DNA from: Paenibacillus xylanilyticus
Lineage (GTDB): Bacteria; Bacillota; Bacilli; Paenibacillales; Paenibacillaceae
Assembly (NCBI RefSeq): GCF_013359935.1
Contig: NZ_JABMCB010000153.1
Coordinates: 1 to 41,798 of the forward strand
Direction of reading: 5' to 3'
DNA length: 41,798 nt
The stretch's first letter is position 1, and each line of letters begins with the position of its first letter. A program made the translations under genes and the position numbers. This document shows positions 25,716-34,172 of the stretch, piece after piece. The notes below the pieces were generated by a model. The model did not search any database. It was given only the letters and a program-made list of their open reading frames with translations, and was not told where the DNA came from.

Positions 25716-26918
25716 TTGTTTCGTAATCCGTATGTGCGAACGATTGTCGTTTCGCGAATTCTTTTGCAGTTGGGGATTTGGATACGCAATTTTGCCATTC
25801 TGTTGTATGTGACGGATCTGACCAACAATGACCCGCAGGCCGTATCTTGGATTTCTGTAGCGGAGTATGCACCGATTTTTGTGTTTGCCATCATCGGAGG
25901 AACGTTTGCTGATCGCTGGAGGCCCAAGCGTACCATGGTGTGGTGTGATGTGCTCTCCTCATTGTCTGCGGTGGCTGTGCTGGTTGCATTAATGTTTGGT
26001 CCATGGTATTCAGTATTGCTGGGTACCTTGGTGTCGGCTGTTTTTTCCCAGTTCTCTCAGCCTTCGGCAATGAAGCTGTTCAAGCAGCACGTGCCGGGTG
26101 AGGAACTGCAGGGAGTAATGGCTATGTTCCAAACAATGGTGGCGGTCTTTATGGTGGTTGGCCCCATGATCGGAACGGTCATCTATCAGAACTACGGGAT
26201 TGAAGTATCTCTTGTCGTTACAGCGGTGATGTTCCTCGTTTCGGGTTTTGTCCTTTCGCGGTTACCTAAGGATGAAATGACGTCTGTAGGTGCAGTCATT
26301 CAGGGGTCTTTTCGTCAAGAGCTGGCTGAAGGATTTCGATATGTGTATGCGAATTCGGCCTTGCGGACACTGGTTATGACCTTTGCTGTATCCGGGCTTG
26401 CAGCAGGATTGATTCAGCCGTTAATGCTTTTTGTTGCCATCGATAATCTGGGCCAGGACAAAACCTTTCTTCAGTGGTTGCTCATGGTTAATGGAGCGGC
26501 CATGCTGGTTGGAGGCGGGGTTATCATGAGTGCAGCCAAAAAGCTTCAGCCGCAGGTCCTGCTCGCTGTAGGGCTGCTACTCAGTGCATTGGGAACGGTT
26601 ATGATGGGATGGTCCGAGAGCATTCTGCTTACCATGGCGGCACAGATGATCAATGGATTCTTTTACCCTTGGATTCATGTAGGGATTCAGACGATGATCA
26701 TGCGTAATACGGATACAGCTTTTATTGGCCGTGTGGGGGGAGCGGTTACCCCAGTATTTATGGGCATGATGGTAATTAGCATGTCGCTCGCAGGTTATTT
26801 AATGGATCAGTTAAGCCTAGTGACGGTATTTACCGTGAGTGGTGTGCTGTTTCTGGCAGGGGCGTCCATTTTGGGGCCGATGCTACCGAAGGGAAGGAAG
26901 TCAGCAGATTTTACATGA
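25716..26918 (+). CDS. Major facilitator superfamily transporter
   Basis: 400 residues with about twelve transmembrane segments. The loop 2-3 motif appears as GGTFADRWRPKRTM. The layout resembles MFS exporters of the EntS/antibiotic-efflux group (MFS_3-like), but the substrate cannot be assigned. I place the start at the TTG at 25716, six bases after AAGGAGGAG; an in-frame TTG at 25698 lies before that site. It stands alone, with its own promoter and no cognate biosynthetic or regulator gene adjacent. Confidence 0.9.
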   Translation: MFRNPYVRTIVVSRILLQLGIWIRNFAILLYVTDLTNNDPQAVSWISVAEYAPIFVFAIIGGTFADRWRPKRTMVWCDVLSSLSAVAVLVALMFGPWYSVLLGTLVSAVFSQFSQPSAMKLFKQHVPGEELQGVMAMFQTMVAVFMVVGPMIGTVIYQNYGIEVSLVVTAVMFLVSGFVLSRLPKDEMTSVGAVIQGSFRQELAEGFRYVYANSALRTLVMTFAVSGLAAGLIQPLMLFVAIDNLGQDKTFLQWLLMVNGAAMLVGGGVIMSAAKKLQPQVLLAVGLLLSALGTVMMGWSESILLTMAAQMINGFFYPWIHVGIQTMIMRNTDTAFIGRVGGAVTPVFMGMMVISMSLAGYLMDQLSLVTVFTVSGVLFLAGASILGPMLPKGRKSADFT

Positions 26919-27057
26919 CGAATGATGCTCAGCGCGAGTCAGGTCTCAAGATCAACATATGCCGATTGCTGAAATATCCCCATTGGGTAATAATGTATAT
27001 CATGGAAAATGAAAAGCTCATGGAAAAGAGGGGATTGGCATAGGGACCGTTCAATTT

Positions 27058-27573
27058 GTGCTGCTTGCGGATGATCCGTCGACATTTATTACACGGGTAG
27101 TACCCTTTATTGATATTGAGCTCGCTGGTATTCCGGGAGACCGCCATTACGGTCTGCTGCGTCCAGCGGACTCCAGACAGAAAATATATAAGCGAGGCAC
27201 ACCGATTGCCAATCGTCGGCAGATCAGTATTGTTTCTGAAGAGGAATGTGCTCTTATCGCCGAGAAAATGAATATTCCTGAAGTGCGTCCGGAATGGCTT
27301 GGGGCCAACATGCTGGTCCGAGGCATTGATCAATTGACTGAGCTGCCTGCCGGAACGCGGCTTCTGTTTCCTGATGGAACGGGTTTGATATGCGAAGGGG
27401 AGAATCTTCCTTGTTTACATCCGGGAAAAGTCATTGAGCAAGTGTATGAACAGGATGGTTTGCGTAAAAAATTCGTGCCAGCCGCCCGCAAAAAACGCGG
27501 TATCGTCTGTTCGGTTGAACGGGAAGGTGTAATCCATACGGGTGATACGATTGAAGTTATCCGCCTGTCCTGA
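27058..27573 (+). CDS. MOSC-domain protein
   Basis: MOSC domains bind sulfur or molybdenum-cofactor-like groups, usually on a conserved cysteine, seen here in the ICEGENLPCLHPG segment. The GDRHYGLLRPADSR motif is typical of the family. At least 171 residues. The start is doubtful: GTG at 27058 has no ribosome binding site, whereas GAGGGG at 27028-27033 is followed in frame only by ATT (27034) and ATA (27040). The open frame continues back to 27013, encoding IGIGTVQF, which looks like authentic family N-terminus. The gene ends inside a terminator and overlaps the convergent AraC gene by 17 bases. Confidence 0.8.
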   Translation: MLLADDPSTFITRVVPFIDIELAGIPGDRHYGLLRPADSRQKIYKRGTPIANRRQISIVSEEECALIAEKMNIPEVRPEWLGANMLVRGIDQLTELPAGTRLLFPDGTGLICEGENLPCLHPGKVIEQVYEQDGLRKKFVPAARKKRGIVCSVEREGVIHTGDTIEVIRLS

Positions 27574-28396
27574 TATTTGAGGACAGGTTTTTTCGTGAGT
27601 TGACGTATTCTTCGGGCGTACTCCCGATAATCGATTTGAAGTCTTTGATGAAATGGGACTGATCATGATATCCGAGCTCCTGAGAGAGCTTAACCAGATC
27701 GCAGTGAAGACCGCGGTCAATCAGATCGGCGGCATTTTGCAGACGATACAGCTTGATTACGGTTTTGGGGGCGATTCCCACATATTGATTAAACAGACGT
27801 TGGAGTTTTCTGGTGTGAATGTTCCAAGAAGATGAAAGGTCATCCACTCTCAACATCTCGCGATCCAGCTCAATCTGCTGCACGATATTGTGAACCAGCC
27901 TCGCTTGCGCATCCTCAGCTGGAAGGTGTGCGCATAAAAGCTGATCCATATAACGGGCTTTATCCGCATCACAGCCATCTCCAAGCAGTCGTTCTTCCAA
28001 TGATTCAGCGCTGACGTCAAGAACACCGGAAACCTCCATGGGTTGTCTGTACAGTGATGAGACAGGAACCCGAATGAATGGATAGAATCCACCTGGTTTG
28101 AATTTCACACCAAACACACTGCCCTTTCCGTTGATCAAATAGGAGAATTTTCGTCCGGAAGGTCCGAAGAAGAAGGTGTTGCCCCGCTCTATGACCAGAT
28201 TGACACAGGGATTCGGCACCACATGTTGGGGATACGGATCAAGTCCATTGAGATCCCACGATACCACCCAGAAATGTTTAACAAAAGGGCTAAGTGCTTC
28301 GGAAGGAGCATGCCGTGTCAGCTGATATCTTTTATCGCCTTCATTCAGATTCAACAGTCCCATGCTGGGCCTGCTGAAATGAGTTGTGGAATCCAT
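27557..28396 (-). CDS. AraC-family transcriptional regulator
   Basis: 279 residues: an N-terminal ligand-binding region (VVPNPCVNLVIE, FGVKFKPGGFYPF, as in the DUF6597-type sensors) and a C-terminal double helix-turn-helix (IHTRKLQRLFNQYVGIAPKT and LVKLSQELGYHDQSHFIKDFK). ATG at 28396 with AGAGGGG nine bases upstream; an ATG three codons earlier overlaps that site. Target genes are unknown; the divergent SRPBCC gene at 28663 is a candidate. Confidence 0.88.
   Translation of the reverse strand: MDSTTHFSRPSMGLLNLNEGDKRYQLTRHAPSEALSPFVKHFWVVSWDLNGLDPYPQHVVPNPCVNLVIERGNTFFFGPSGRKFSYLINGKGSVFGVKFKPGGFYPFIRVPVSSLYRQPMEVSGVLDVSAESLEERLLGDGCDADKARYMDQLLCAHLPAEDAQARLVHNIVQQIELDREMLRVDDLSSSWNIHTRKLQRLFNQYVGIAPKTVIKLYRLQNAADLIDRGLHCDLVKLSQELGYHDQSHFIKDFKSIIGSTPEEYVNSRKNLSSNIRTGG
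27564..27593 (+). terminator. Terminator of the MOSC gene, embedded in the AraC coding region
   Basis: CCTGTCCT (27564-27571) / AGGACAGG (27580-27587), loop of eight bases, then six T. The MOSC stop codon (27571-27573) is inside the hairpin and the hairpin encodes the last residues of the convergent AraC protein. Confidence 0.85.
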
Positions 28397-28662
28397 TCTG
28401 TTCATCCCCTCTGCATTTGGTGTGGCAGCCCTATCAATACATAAGGAACAAGCTGTTATTTCATTCCATTTTAGTATATCTGATCTTCTGGGAAAGCACT
28501 ATACGGGGATATAATCCTTGTATATGGATGGGGCTGTCAGCATTCAAAAATGAATTTTATTTTTCCGTTGTCGTGTTTTTACAATACGAAGTTAAGGGTA
28601 TAACGGTAGGATAGGTATGCGAGTTGGTAGATCGCACATCCAATGCATAGGGGAGTGAGTTC

Positions 28663-29112
28663 ATGGAATTGAAATATGAATTTTATATCAATGCCGGGCT
28701 GGAAGACGTGTGGAATGCCCTGATTTCTCCTGACGGCACACGAAGCAGTTTCTTTGGCAGTGAACTTCGTTCCAATTTTCAACCGGGTCAGCCGTTTGCT
28801 TATGTAGGGCCTGGCAATGATGGTACTGAAACAGTCCATGTGTACGGTGATATTTTGGAATTTGAACCGTTGTCCAGACTCAGTTATCGTGAGCATCCCG
28901 GACCATCGTACCATGCGAATCATACCGAGCTTGAATCCAGAGTGGTCTTCCAGCTCGAGACCGTGGGCGAATGTACGAAGCTGACCTTGATCAATGATCA
29001 ATTTACAGACAACCATCCTTCCTTTGCGAATGCGCAGAGCAGCTGGTGGATGATTTTGAGCAGTATCAAATCCTGGGCCGAAACAGGAAAGACATTGAAT
29101 TTTGGCTGGTAG
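28663..29112 (+). CDS. SRPBCC (START/AHSA1-like) domain protein
   Basis: 149 residues, one complete SRPBCC helix-grip domain. The typical start (MELKYEFYINAGLEDVWNALISPDGTRSSFFGS) and C-terminal helix are present. These proteins bind hydrophobic ligands in a deep cavity; a specific ligand cannot be inferred. GGGGAG precedes the ATG. It is monocistronic, ending at a bidirectional terminator shared with pyk. Confidence 0.9.
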   Translation: MELKYEFYINAGLEDVWNALISPDGTRSSFFGSELRSNFQPGQPFAYVGPGNDGTETVHVYGDILEFEPLSRLSYREHPGPSYHANHTELESRVVFQLETVGECTKLTLINDQFTDNHPSFANAQSSWWMILSSIKSWAETGKTLNFGW

Positions 29113-29139
29113 AACGTTATAAACTATAGTCTGATATAA

Positions 29140-29182
29140 AAAATCCACCGGATGGCATTTGAGCCTCGGTGGATTTTATTTG
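29140..29182. terminator. Bidirectional terminator between SRPBCC gene and pyk
   Basis: AAAATCCACCG (29140-29150) / CGGTGGATTTT (29167-29177) with A-run before and T-run after, so it can stop transcription from both sides. Confidence 0.9.
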
Positions 29183-29206
29183 TTTAATTTAACTGCGTGA
29201 AATGAA

Positions 29207-30622
29207 TTAGACTTGTTGAACCTTGATCAGGTTTGTATTACCGGATTGGCCGATAGGTACACCTGCAGACAATACAATGATGTCACCTTTTTCGATATAG
29301 CCCGTTTTGATTGCGTTACGTGTAGCGGACTCAAACATTTCGTCTGTTGTCGTTACTTTATCGCCCATAACCGGAATGACACCGGAGAGCAGGCAGATTT
29401 TAGCGAGTACTTCTTCATGCTGAGTAACAGCAATGATGGGCGCCTTTGGACGGTATTTGGAGATCATGCGCGCCGTGAAGCCACTCTCTGTTGAAGTAAT
29501 AATCGCTTTGGCATTCAGTACGAGGGAAGAGCTTACAGCTCCCTGGCTGATTACTTCTGTAATGTCGGCTACTTGTTGAGCTGACTTTTGTCCAAATTGC
29601 TCTTTGTAATCAATCATCGTTTCTGCACGGCGGGCAACAGCAGCCATCGTGCGAACCGATTGTACAGGATATTTACCTGCGGCCGATTCACCTGACAACA
29701 TGACAACGTCTGCGCCTTGGAGTACTGCGTTTGCAACGTCACTGACCTCGGAGCGTGTTGGACGCGGATTAACCTGCATGGATTCCAGCATGTGTGTAGC
29801 AACGATAACCGGTTTACCGACACGGTTACATTTGTCGATCATTTCTTTTTGCATCATAGGTACGTCTTCAATCGGTACTTCAACCCCGAGATCACCACGA
29901 GCTACCATGATACCGTCAGATGCCTCGATGATGTCGTTCAGGTTGGTCATACCTTCCTGGTTTTCGATTTTGGAGATGATTTGTACGTGCTCAGCACCGC
30001 GTTCTTTCAAAATGCTGCGAATTTCACGGATGTCATCGCCTTTACGAACAAAAGAAGCTGCAATAATTTCGATATCGTTTTCGATTCCGAATCCGATATG
30101 CATGACGTCACGCTCGGTTACACCCGGCAGTGTCGTTTTGATCCCTGGCAGGTTTACACCTTTACGTGGTTTCAGGATGCCTCCGCTGATGATTTTGCAA
30201 TGAATATCCGAACCTTCTACAGAGAGTACAGTCAGATCTACCAGACCATCATCAATCAGGATGCGATCGCCAGGTTTCACAACGAGATTCAGTTCCGGGT
30301 AGTTTACCGAGATCCGTTCTGCGTCACCAAGAATTTCTTCCGTTGTCAGGATCAGTTCTTTGCCAGCCTGCAGGTGGCAGGATGCTTCTTTCAGTTTGCC
30401 AATACGAACTTCAGGTCCTTTGATATCCATCATAATGGGTATATATTTGTTCAGTTCGGAAGCCGCTTTGCGAATGTTGTTGATCCGGGTAACGTGATCT
30501 TCCAGCTCGCCGTGAGCCATATTCAGACGGGCAACCGTCATCCCTTCCTGAATCATTACCTTCAATGTTTCGATCGAGTCACAAGCAGGTCCCATAGTAC
30601 AAATAATCTTTGTTTTCAACAT
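29207..30622 (-). CDS. pyk: Pyruvate kinase, divergent 471-residue form
   Basis: Transfers phosphate from phosphoenolpyruvate to ADP. The barrel motifs are present: catalytic lysine in IISKIENQEG, the Mg ligands in KIEN and ARGDLGVE, and ATHMLESM. It lacks the C-terminal PEP-utiliser-like extension of B. subtilis Pyk (585 residues) and deviates in normally invariant places: RLNMAHG (32-38) instead of RLNFSHG, so A36 replaces the serine; DIKGPEVR (66-73) instead of DTKGPEIR; and TMGPAC instead of TIGPAS. These suggest a second, specialised isozyme, with a main Pyk probably elsewhere. GAGGAGG lies before the ATG at 30622. Confidence 0.94.
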   Translation of the reverse strand: MLKTKIICTMGPACDSIETLKVMIQEGMTVARLNMAHGELEDHVTRINNIRKAASELNKYIPIMMDIKGPEVRIGKLKEASCHLQAGKELILTTEEILGDAERISVNYPELNLVVKPGDRILIDDGLVDLTVLSVEGSDIHCKIISGGILKPRKGVNLPGIKTTLPGVTERDVMHIGFGIENDIEIIAASFVRKGDDIREIRSILKERGAEHVQIISKIENQEGMTNLNDIIEASDGIMVARGDLGVEVPIEDVPMMQKEMIDKCNRVGKPVIVATHMLESMQVNPRPTRSEVSDVANAVLQGADVVMLSGESAAGKYPVQSVRTMAAVARRAETMIDYKEQFGQKSAQQVADITEVISQGAVSSSLVLNAKAIITSTESGFTARMISKYRPKAPIIAVTQHEEVLAKICLLSGVIPVMGDKVTTTDEMFESATRNAIKTGYIEKGDIIVLSAGVPIGQSGNTNLIKVQQV

Positions 30623-30735
30623 GCTGATTTCCTCCTCATATGTTTTGCTTATGTGTGTATTGTAGCGTTTTCTGTCGAATCAGGGTATGAACTATAGTAC
30701 AATGATTGGAGTATAGTCCAGTAATGAGGTGTGTT

Positions 30736-31515
30736 ATGATCACTCCGTTAGAAGTCCGGCACATTAATGGTGTCGGTTGGTACGAAGAAGCAGTGCAGTC
30801 CGAAGGGATATGGCGACTGAGCTTGGTTACTTATGGGAAATGTGTATATTGGGTGAACGGTGAGAAACAGATCATGGAGAAGGGTGAATTGCTCTTGATT
30901 CCTGGTGGTGTCTCCTATTATGGCAAAAGCATTCCCACGGTAACGCATACGCAAATTGTTGTGCATTTGCAAGGAGATCAGGCAGACGCATTGCCTGCGT
31001 TGGAACGAACGGAAGTTGTGCGCCACAAACCGGGATGTTACGAGCTAATCCATGAACGCATGAAGGCGATTCACCAGCAGTGGCAGGAACGTCAGTCTTA
31101 TTATGTCATGATGAGCCAGGCCTTATTGATGGAAGTATTGATTTATGTGAATCGTGAACTGGATCGGGGAGTCATTCCACCAGAGAAGCATATGCATGCA
31201 GAGCGAATGAAACGATATATCGAGCGGCATTACCGGGAGAAACTGACGAAGGAAGATCTCGGAGATGAGATTGGCAAGACACCCAACTACGCAGCAGCGT
31301 TGTTCAAAAGCGTGACGAACCAAACGATCAGCCAGTATGTACATGACCAGCGGATGAAACGGGCGTTATTTCTGCTCACTGAGTCGCAGCTCTCTATACA
31401 GGAAATTGCTGAATTTCTTGGTTATCGTGATTTGTCATACTTTTACCGGATATTCAAACGCATAACAGGAACCCAGCCTTCCGACTGGCTCCATGAGCGT
31501 CCACCGGTAATCTAA
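30736..31515 (+). CDS. AraC-family transcriptional regulator
   Basis: 259 residues: an N-terminal cupin-like sensor (WVNGEKQIMEKGELLLIPGGVSYYG) and a C-terminal double helix-turn-helix (LTKEDLGDEIGKTPNYAAALFKS and SIQEIAEFLGYRDLSYFYRIFKRITG). ATG at 30736 with GAGGT five bases upstream; the in-frame ATG at 30724 has no ribosome binding site. Divergent from pyk across about 110 bases that hold two ACTATAGT-like repeats. Cupin AraC proteins often sense sugars; regulation of the neighbouring pyk is possible but unproven. Confidence 0.9.
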   Translation: MITPLEVRHINGVGWYEEAVQSEGIWRLSLVTYGKCVYWVNGEKQIMEKGELLLIPGGVSYYGKSIPTVTHTQIVVHLQGDQADALPALERTEVVRHKPGCYELIHERMKAIHQQWQERQSYYVMMSQALLMEVLIYVNRELDRGVIPPEKHMHAERMKRYIERHYREKLTKEDLGDEIGKTPNYAAALFKSVTNQTISQYVHDQRMKRALFLLTESQLSIQEIAEFLGYRDLSYFYRIFKRITGTQPSDWLHERPPVI

Positions 31516-31582
31516 CATTTGAAAGAATGCATCACGGAATTTGGGCCACAGTTTATCGGTTTCTTCTATATATACTTATGTT

Positions 31583-31610
31583 AAAAAAAGAGGGCCTCGG
31601 CCCTCTTTTG
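31583..31610. terminator. Bidirectional terminator between AraC gene and PAP2 gene
   Basis: AAAAGAGGGCC (31586-31596) / GGCCCTCTTTT (31599-31609), eleven base pairs, flanked by A-run and T-run; active in both directions. Confidence 0.9.
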
Positions 31611-31648
31611 ATTTCATGCAGCATGTTTCATGTCTGCCTTTGAAAATG

Positions 31649-32320
31649 TTAGGCGTTGCTGCTTGTGTTGGTGGCACCAACGCGCTGCTTTGCTTTTTTG
31701 CGAGCAAGGCCGCTGCGAACCAAGAAAACATGAACCGCCCAATACGCTGCTTCCGCAAACAGAATTCCACCTGCCACATCCAGCAGGGAATGCTGCTTCA
31801 CAAACACCGTTGAAGCGATGATCAGCCAGAGCCACACGGACCAGGAGATTCGCGCGAGTGGTCTGGAATTCAAGTGCCGGTTGATGATGATGAACAGCAG
31901 ATAACTTGTGAGACAGTGAATGCTTGGGAAACAGTTGAACGGAGCATCATTTGCATAGATAAACTGTACAAGCGTGCTGCTCAGGTCTGTTCCGCCAACC
32001 AAGGGACGCGGTACATGCGTTGGAAAGACTGCGAAACAGATGTTGGCCGCAATCACCCCGACATTGTATGTGAGCAGTGTGCGCCAAAATAACGTTTTAT
32101 TCGTCAGTCCCAAATAGATGAATCCAAGATACAGAATCGGCATCCAACTGATGTATGGGTAAATAAATTCTTTGATAAATGGAATTTGTGTATCGATCCA
32201 GGCGTAATTGTAGAAGACATCGTTCCCCGTATTGCTGCCAAGGATTACATATATGGTACCTTGAAGCGGTATACACAGTATAGCCAGCAGATGCCCCCAG
32301 CGCAGAAATAGTTCTTTCAT
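31649..32320 (-). CDS. PAP2-superfamily membrane phosphatase
   Basis: 223 residues, about six transmembrane helices. The phosphatase motifs are FPSIH (131-135) and KQHSLLDV (175-182), with H135, H177 and D181 as the likely catalytic set; the first motif (KX6RP) is weak, represented around HVPRP (102-106). Likely removes phosphate from a lipid phosphate such as phosphatidic acid or an isoprenyl pyrophosphate, or belongs to the inositolphosphotransferase-like PAP2 group. AGGGGG precedes the ATG. Confidence 0.88.
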   Translation of the reverse strand: MKELFLRWGHLLAILCIPLQGTIYVILGSNTGNDVFYNYAWIDTQIPFIKEFIYPYISWMPILYLGFIYLGLTNKTLFWRTLLTYNVGVIAANICFAVFPTHVPRPLVGGTDLSSTLVQFIYANDAPFNCFPSIHCLTSYLLFIIINRHLNSRPLARISWSVWLWLIIASTVFVKQHSLLDVAGGILFAEAAYWAVHVFLVRSGLARKKAKQRVGATNTSSNA

Positions 32321-32616
32321 AGTGACCCCCTGATTTGTTATGCATCGTGCATGTTCGTTATTTTCTCTCTATATAAGACGTTGCGGAGTTGAGGTAACCC
32401 TGCAGCCGCTAACTTGCGTACTACTATGATGACAGTTTGGAACACAAGCCATACCTGATTTTAGGGGAAAAGAAGTTGGAGAAAGTCTCTATTTTGTTAC
32501 TTTTATAATTTTATCCAAATAAGGATATTCGAAATTCCGTTGATGTGATACAACTAAATGGTCATATCATTTCGTATGACAACGACAAATGAAGATGAAA
32601 TGAGGCTGATCCAACC
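32321..32616. other. Divergent intergenic region (PAP2 / CPBP)
   Basis: About 300 bases, AT-rich, without a gene. A TTGATG (near 32539) with CATATC 17 bases later is a weak promoter candidate for the CPBP gene. No operator-like palindrome stands out. Confidence 0.3.
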
Positions 32617-33405
32617 ATGACATCCCCGCAAACCGGTAGAAATCCGTCCTTTTCCGAGCGCAAACCGGTGTTGATCGTAATCATCATTGAACTGCTGCTC
32701 TTGCTCGCTGTATTTGCGGCAGGAGCTGTAGCGACAGTGAAGCAGCTGGACTATACTTCGCCTGTACTTATGTCTTTTACACCGATGGCTGTTGTACTCA
32801 TAATTTATCTAACTGTGCGGCGTAAGTGGGGGGAGACCGGTTTTCGTTCGCTTCGGACGATTCCGGTTTTGCATGTAAAGTATTATATTCCGTTACTCCT
32901 TGTACTGGGTACAATCGCCCTGAAAGGTTTTACAGAACTGACTTTGACGAAAGTGATCTTTTTTGTCTTTTTCACCCTGCTTGTCGCTTTTGTGGAAGAA
33001 ACCGTCTACCGTGGACTCATATTCAAGACATTACTTCGCAGGAGTGCAATGGCAGCGGTAGTGACCTCGAGCATCTTGTTTTCCGTTACGCATATGTTGA
33101 ATGCACTCTCGGGCCAAAGCGTGGCTGATACGATGCTGCAACTGGTCTATGCACTGCTGCTCGGAGCCGTACTGGCACTGCTAATGCTCAAAAATGGGAA
33201 CATCATTCCCCTGATTCTGTTTCATTTCATACATAATCTGATTCAATTCCTGAGCGATGACCTCCAGGATGCCAATACCTTGCCGTATGATCTTTTCCTA
33301 TTAGTTGTTCTTGTTTTTTACTGTATATGGTTAACATTTAGTGTCCGGACAACGAAACGATCCTCATCTGATCCAGGGACTACAGGACATAAGGTTATTC
33401 ATTAA
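32617..33405 (+). CDS. CPBP-family intramembrane metalloprotease (CAAX/Abi-like)
   Basis: 262 residues, about eight transmembrane segments. The glutamate pair E127-E128 with R132 (VEETVYRG) is motif 1, H159 lies in SVTHMLNAL, and H203/H206 in LFHFIHNL is the C-terminal motif, so the putative metal-binding active site is intact. Members process membrane proteins or give bacteriocin immunity; this one has no linked bacteriocin gene. GAGG lies nine bases before the ATG. Confidence 0.9.
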   Translation: MTSPQTGRNPSFSERKPVLIVIIIELLLLLAVFAAGAVATVKQLDYTSPVLMSFTPMAVVLIIYLTVRRKWGETGFRSLRTIPVLHVKYYIPLLLVLGTIALKGFTELTLTKVIFFVFFTLLVAFVEETVYRGLIFKTLLRRSAMAAVVTSSILFSVTHMLNALSGQSVADTMLQLVYALLLGAVLALLMLKNGNIIPLILFHFIHNLIQFLSDDLQDANTLPYDLFLLVVLVFYCIWLTFSVRTTKRSSSDPGTTGHKVIH

Positions 33406-33541
33406 GTGCTTCGTTAGTGTAGCTTGCCAGCTCCATTTACCGTCAGCGGTGTACTCGTGGTATACTCAGTCTGGCGGTAAGGCTGACTGGGGTTGTTGTA
33501 GTCATTCCTCCGCACAATGGGATAGACGGCAGGTGATAAGA

Positions 33542-33778
33542 ATGGAAAAAACAGCACAGGACGTAGCTGAGTGGATGGTTCAGGAAATTAAATTTACTGG
33601 AACACTCCGTCAGGAAGCCGCAATTGAATATGTGAAGACTCATTTTGGCGATGAGTTTGTTTTTGTAAATGAGAATGGCAATGCTTCTTTATCAAAAGAG
33701 GTGAAGAAAGCGTTCCGGAAACTTCATGGCGGGCAAATTGCCTGGGATCGGGATGCCTTCATGTGGGCCTGGACGTAG
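33542..33778 (+). CDS. Small conserved protein, DUF6953-like
   Basis: 78 residues, cytoplasmic. It begins MEKTAQDVAEWMVQEI and contains FGDEFVFVNENGNASLSKEVKKAFRKL and a C-terminal WDRDAFMW; this pattern fits the DUF6953 group as I remember it. The helical N-terminus and the FGDEFVY-like core suggest a small nucleic-acid- or protein-binding fold, but no function is known. AGGTG precedes the ATG at 33542. An open frame continues upstream to 33341 without a ribosome binding site. Confidence 0.75.
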   Translation: MEKTAQDVAEWMVQEIKFTGTLRQEAAIEYVKTHFGDEFVFVNENGNASLSKEVKKAFRKLHGGQIAWDRDAFMWAWT

Positions 33779-33982
33779 TTTTATTGATGTATTGGAACAG
33801 GTGATTCCAGTTGAAATGGATATGCATGCCAAAATCTTTTATAAAAAATGTATAAGTTGGTTCGAATCTGCATATCCTTTCATAAGACCGCACAACAGCG
33901 GCAGACCTTTTGAACAAGACTTGTCCAAGTACGCAGCAATAACATGTATTTCCAAAGCTGTTTGAAAAGAAAATACAAAGAT

Positions 33983-34011
33983 TTGCTTTTTGGCAGAAAT
34001 GGAGTTATAAT
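33983..34011 (+). promoter_or_regulatory. Promoter of the cold-shock gene
   Basis: TTGCTT (33983-33988), 17 bases, perfect -10 TATAAT (34006-34011). Transcription would start near 34018, leaving a leader of about 150 bases, the long 5' UTR typical of cold-shock genes. The gene-free stretch from 33779 to 33982 holds nothing else that I can identify. Confidence 0.75.
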
Positions 34012-34042
34012 AAGAACAAGTTGTAGAGAGAGTGGAAAACCT

Positions 34043-34172
34043 AATTCACATATTGTAAAGGGCGATCACTTATAGGTTATGACTGGTACCTTTTTCAATG
34101 TGTGAATTTTTATTTGCTTGCTGCAAAGAACAAAGGAACATGTTAATCTTTATTTGGAGGTGTAATTCACAT
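34043..34172 (+). promoter_or_regulatory. Structured 5' UTR with two alternative pairings (putative RNA switch of csp)
   Basis: Segment A (34043-34055) can pair over 13 bases with segment B (34096-34108), with one G-U. Segment B is followed by a T-rich run. The ten bases TAATTCACAT occur in segment A (34042-34051) and again over the start codon (34163-34172, directly after the GGAGGTG ribosome binding site at 34157), so B can instead pair with the start-codon region. The two pairings exclude each other. That this regulates csp translation with temperature is inference. Confidence 0.5.

Noticed and set aside
29717..30697. 326-codon plus-strand open frame opposite pyk
   Set aside because: Phe/Asn/Asp-rich shadow of the pyk coding strand; pyruvate kinase motifs settle the strand.
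32617..33405. CPBP/Abi-type protease as part of a phage-defence or bacteriocin-immunity locus
   Set aside because: No bacteriocin precursor, toxin, nuclease or phage-related gene is nearby.
33726..33965. 79-codon frame overlapping the end of the DUF6953-like gene
   Set aside because: It starts inside that gene without a ribosome binding site and shows no recognisable feature.
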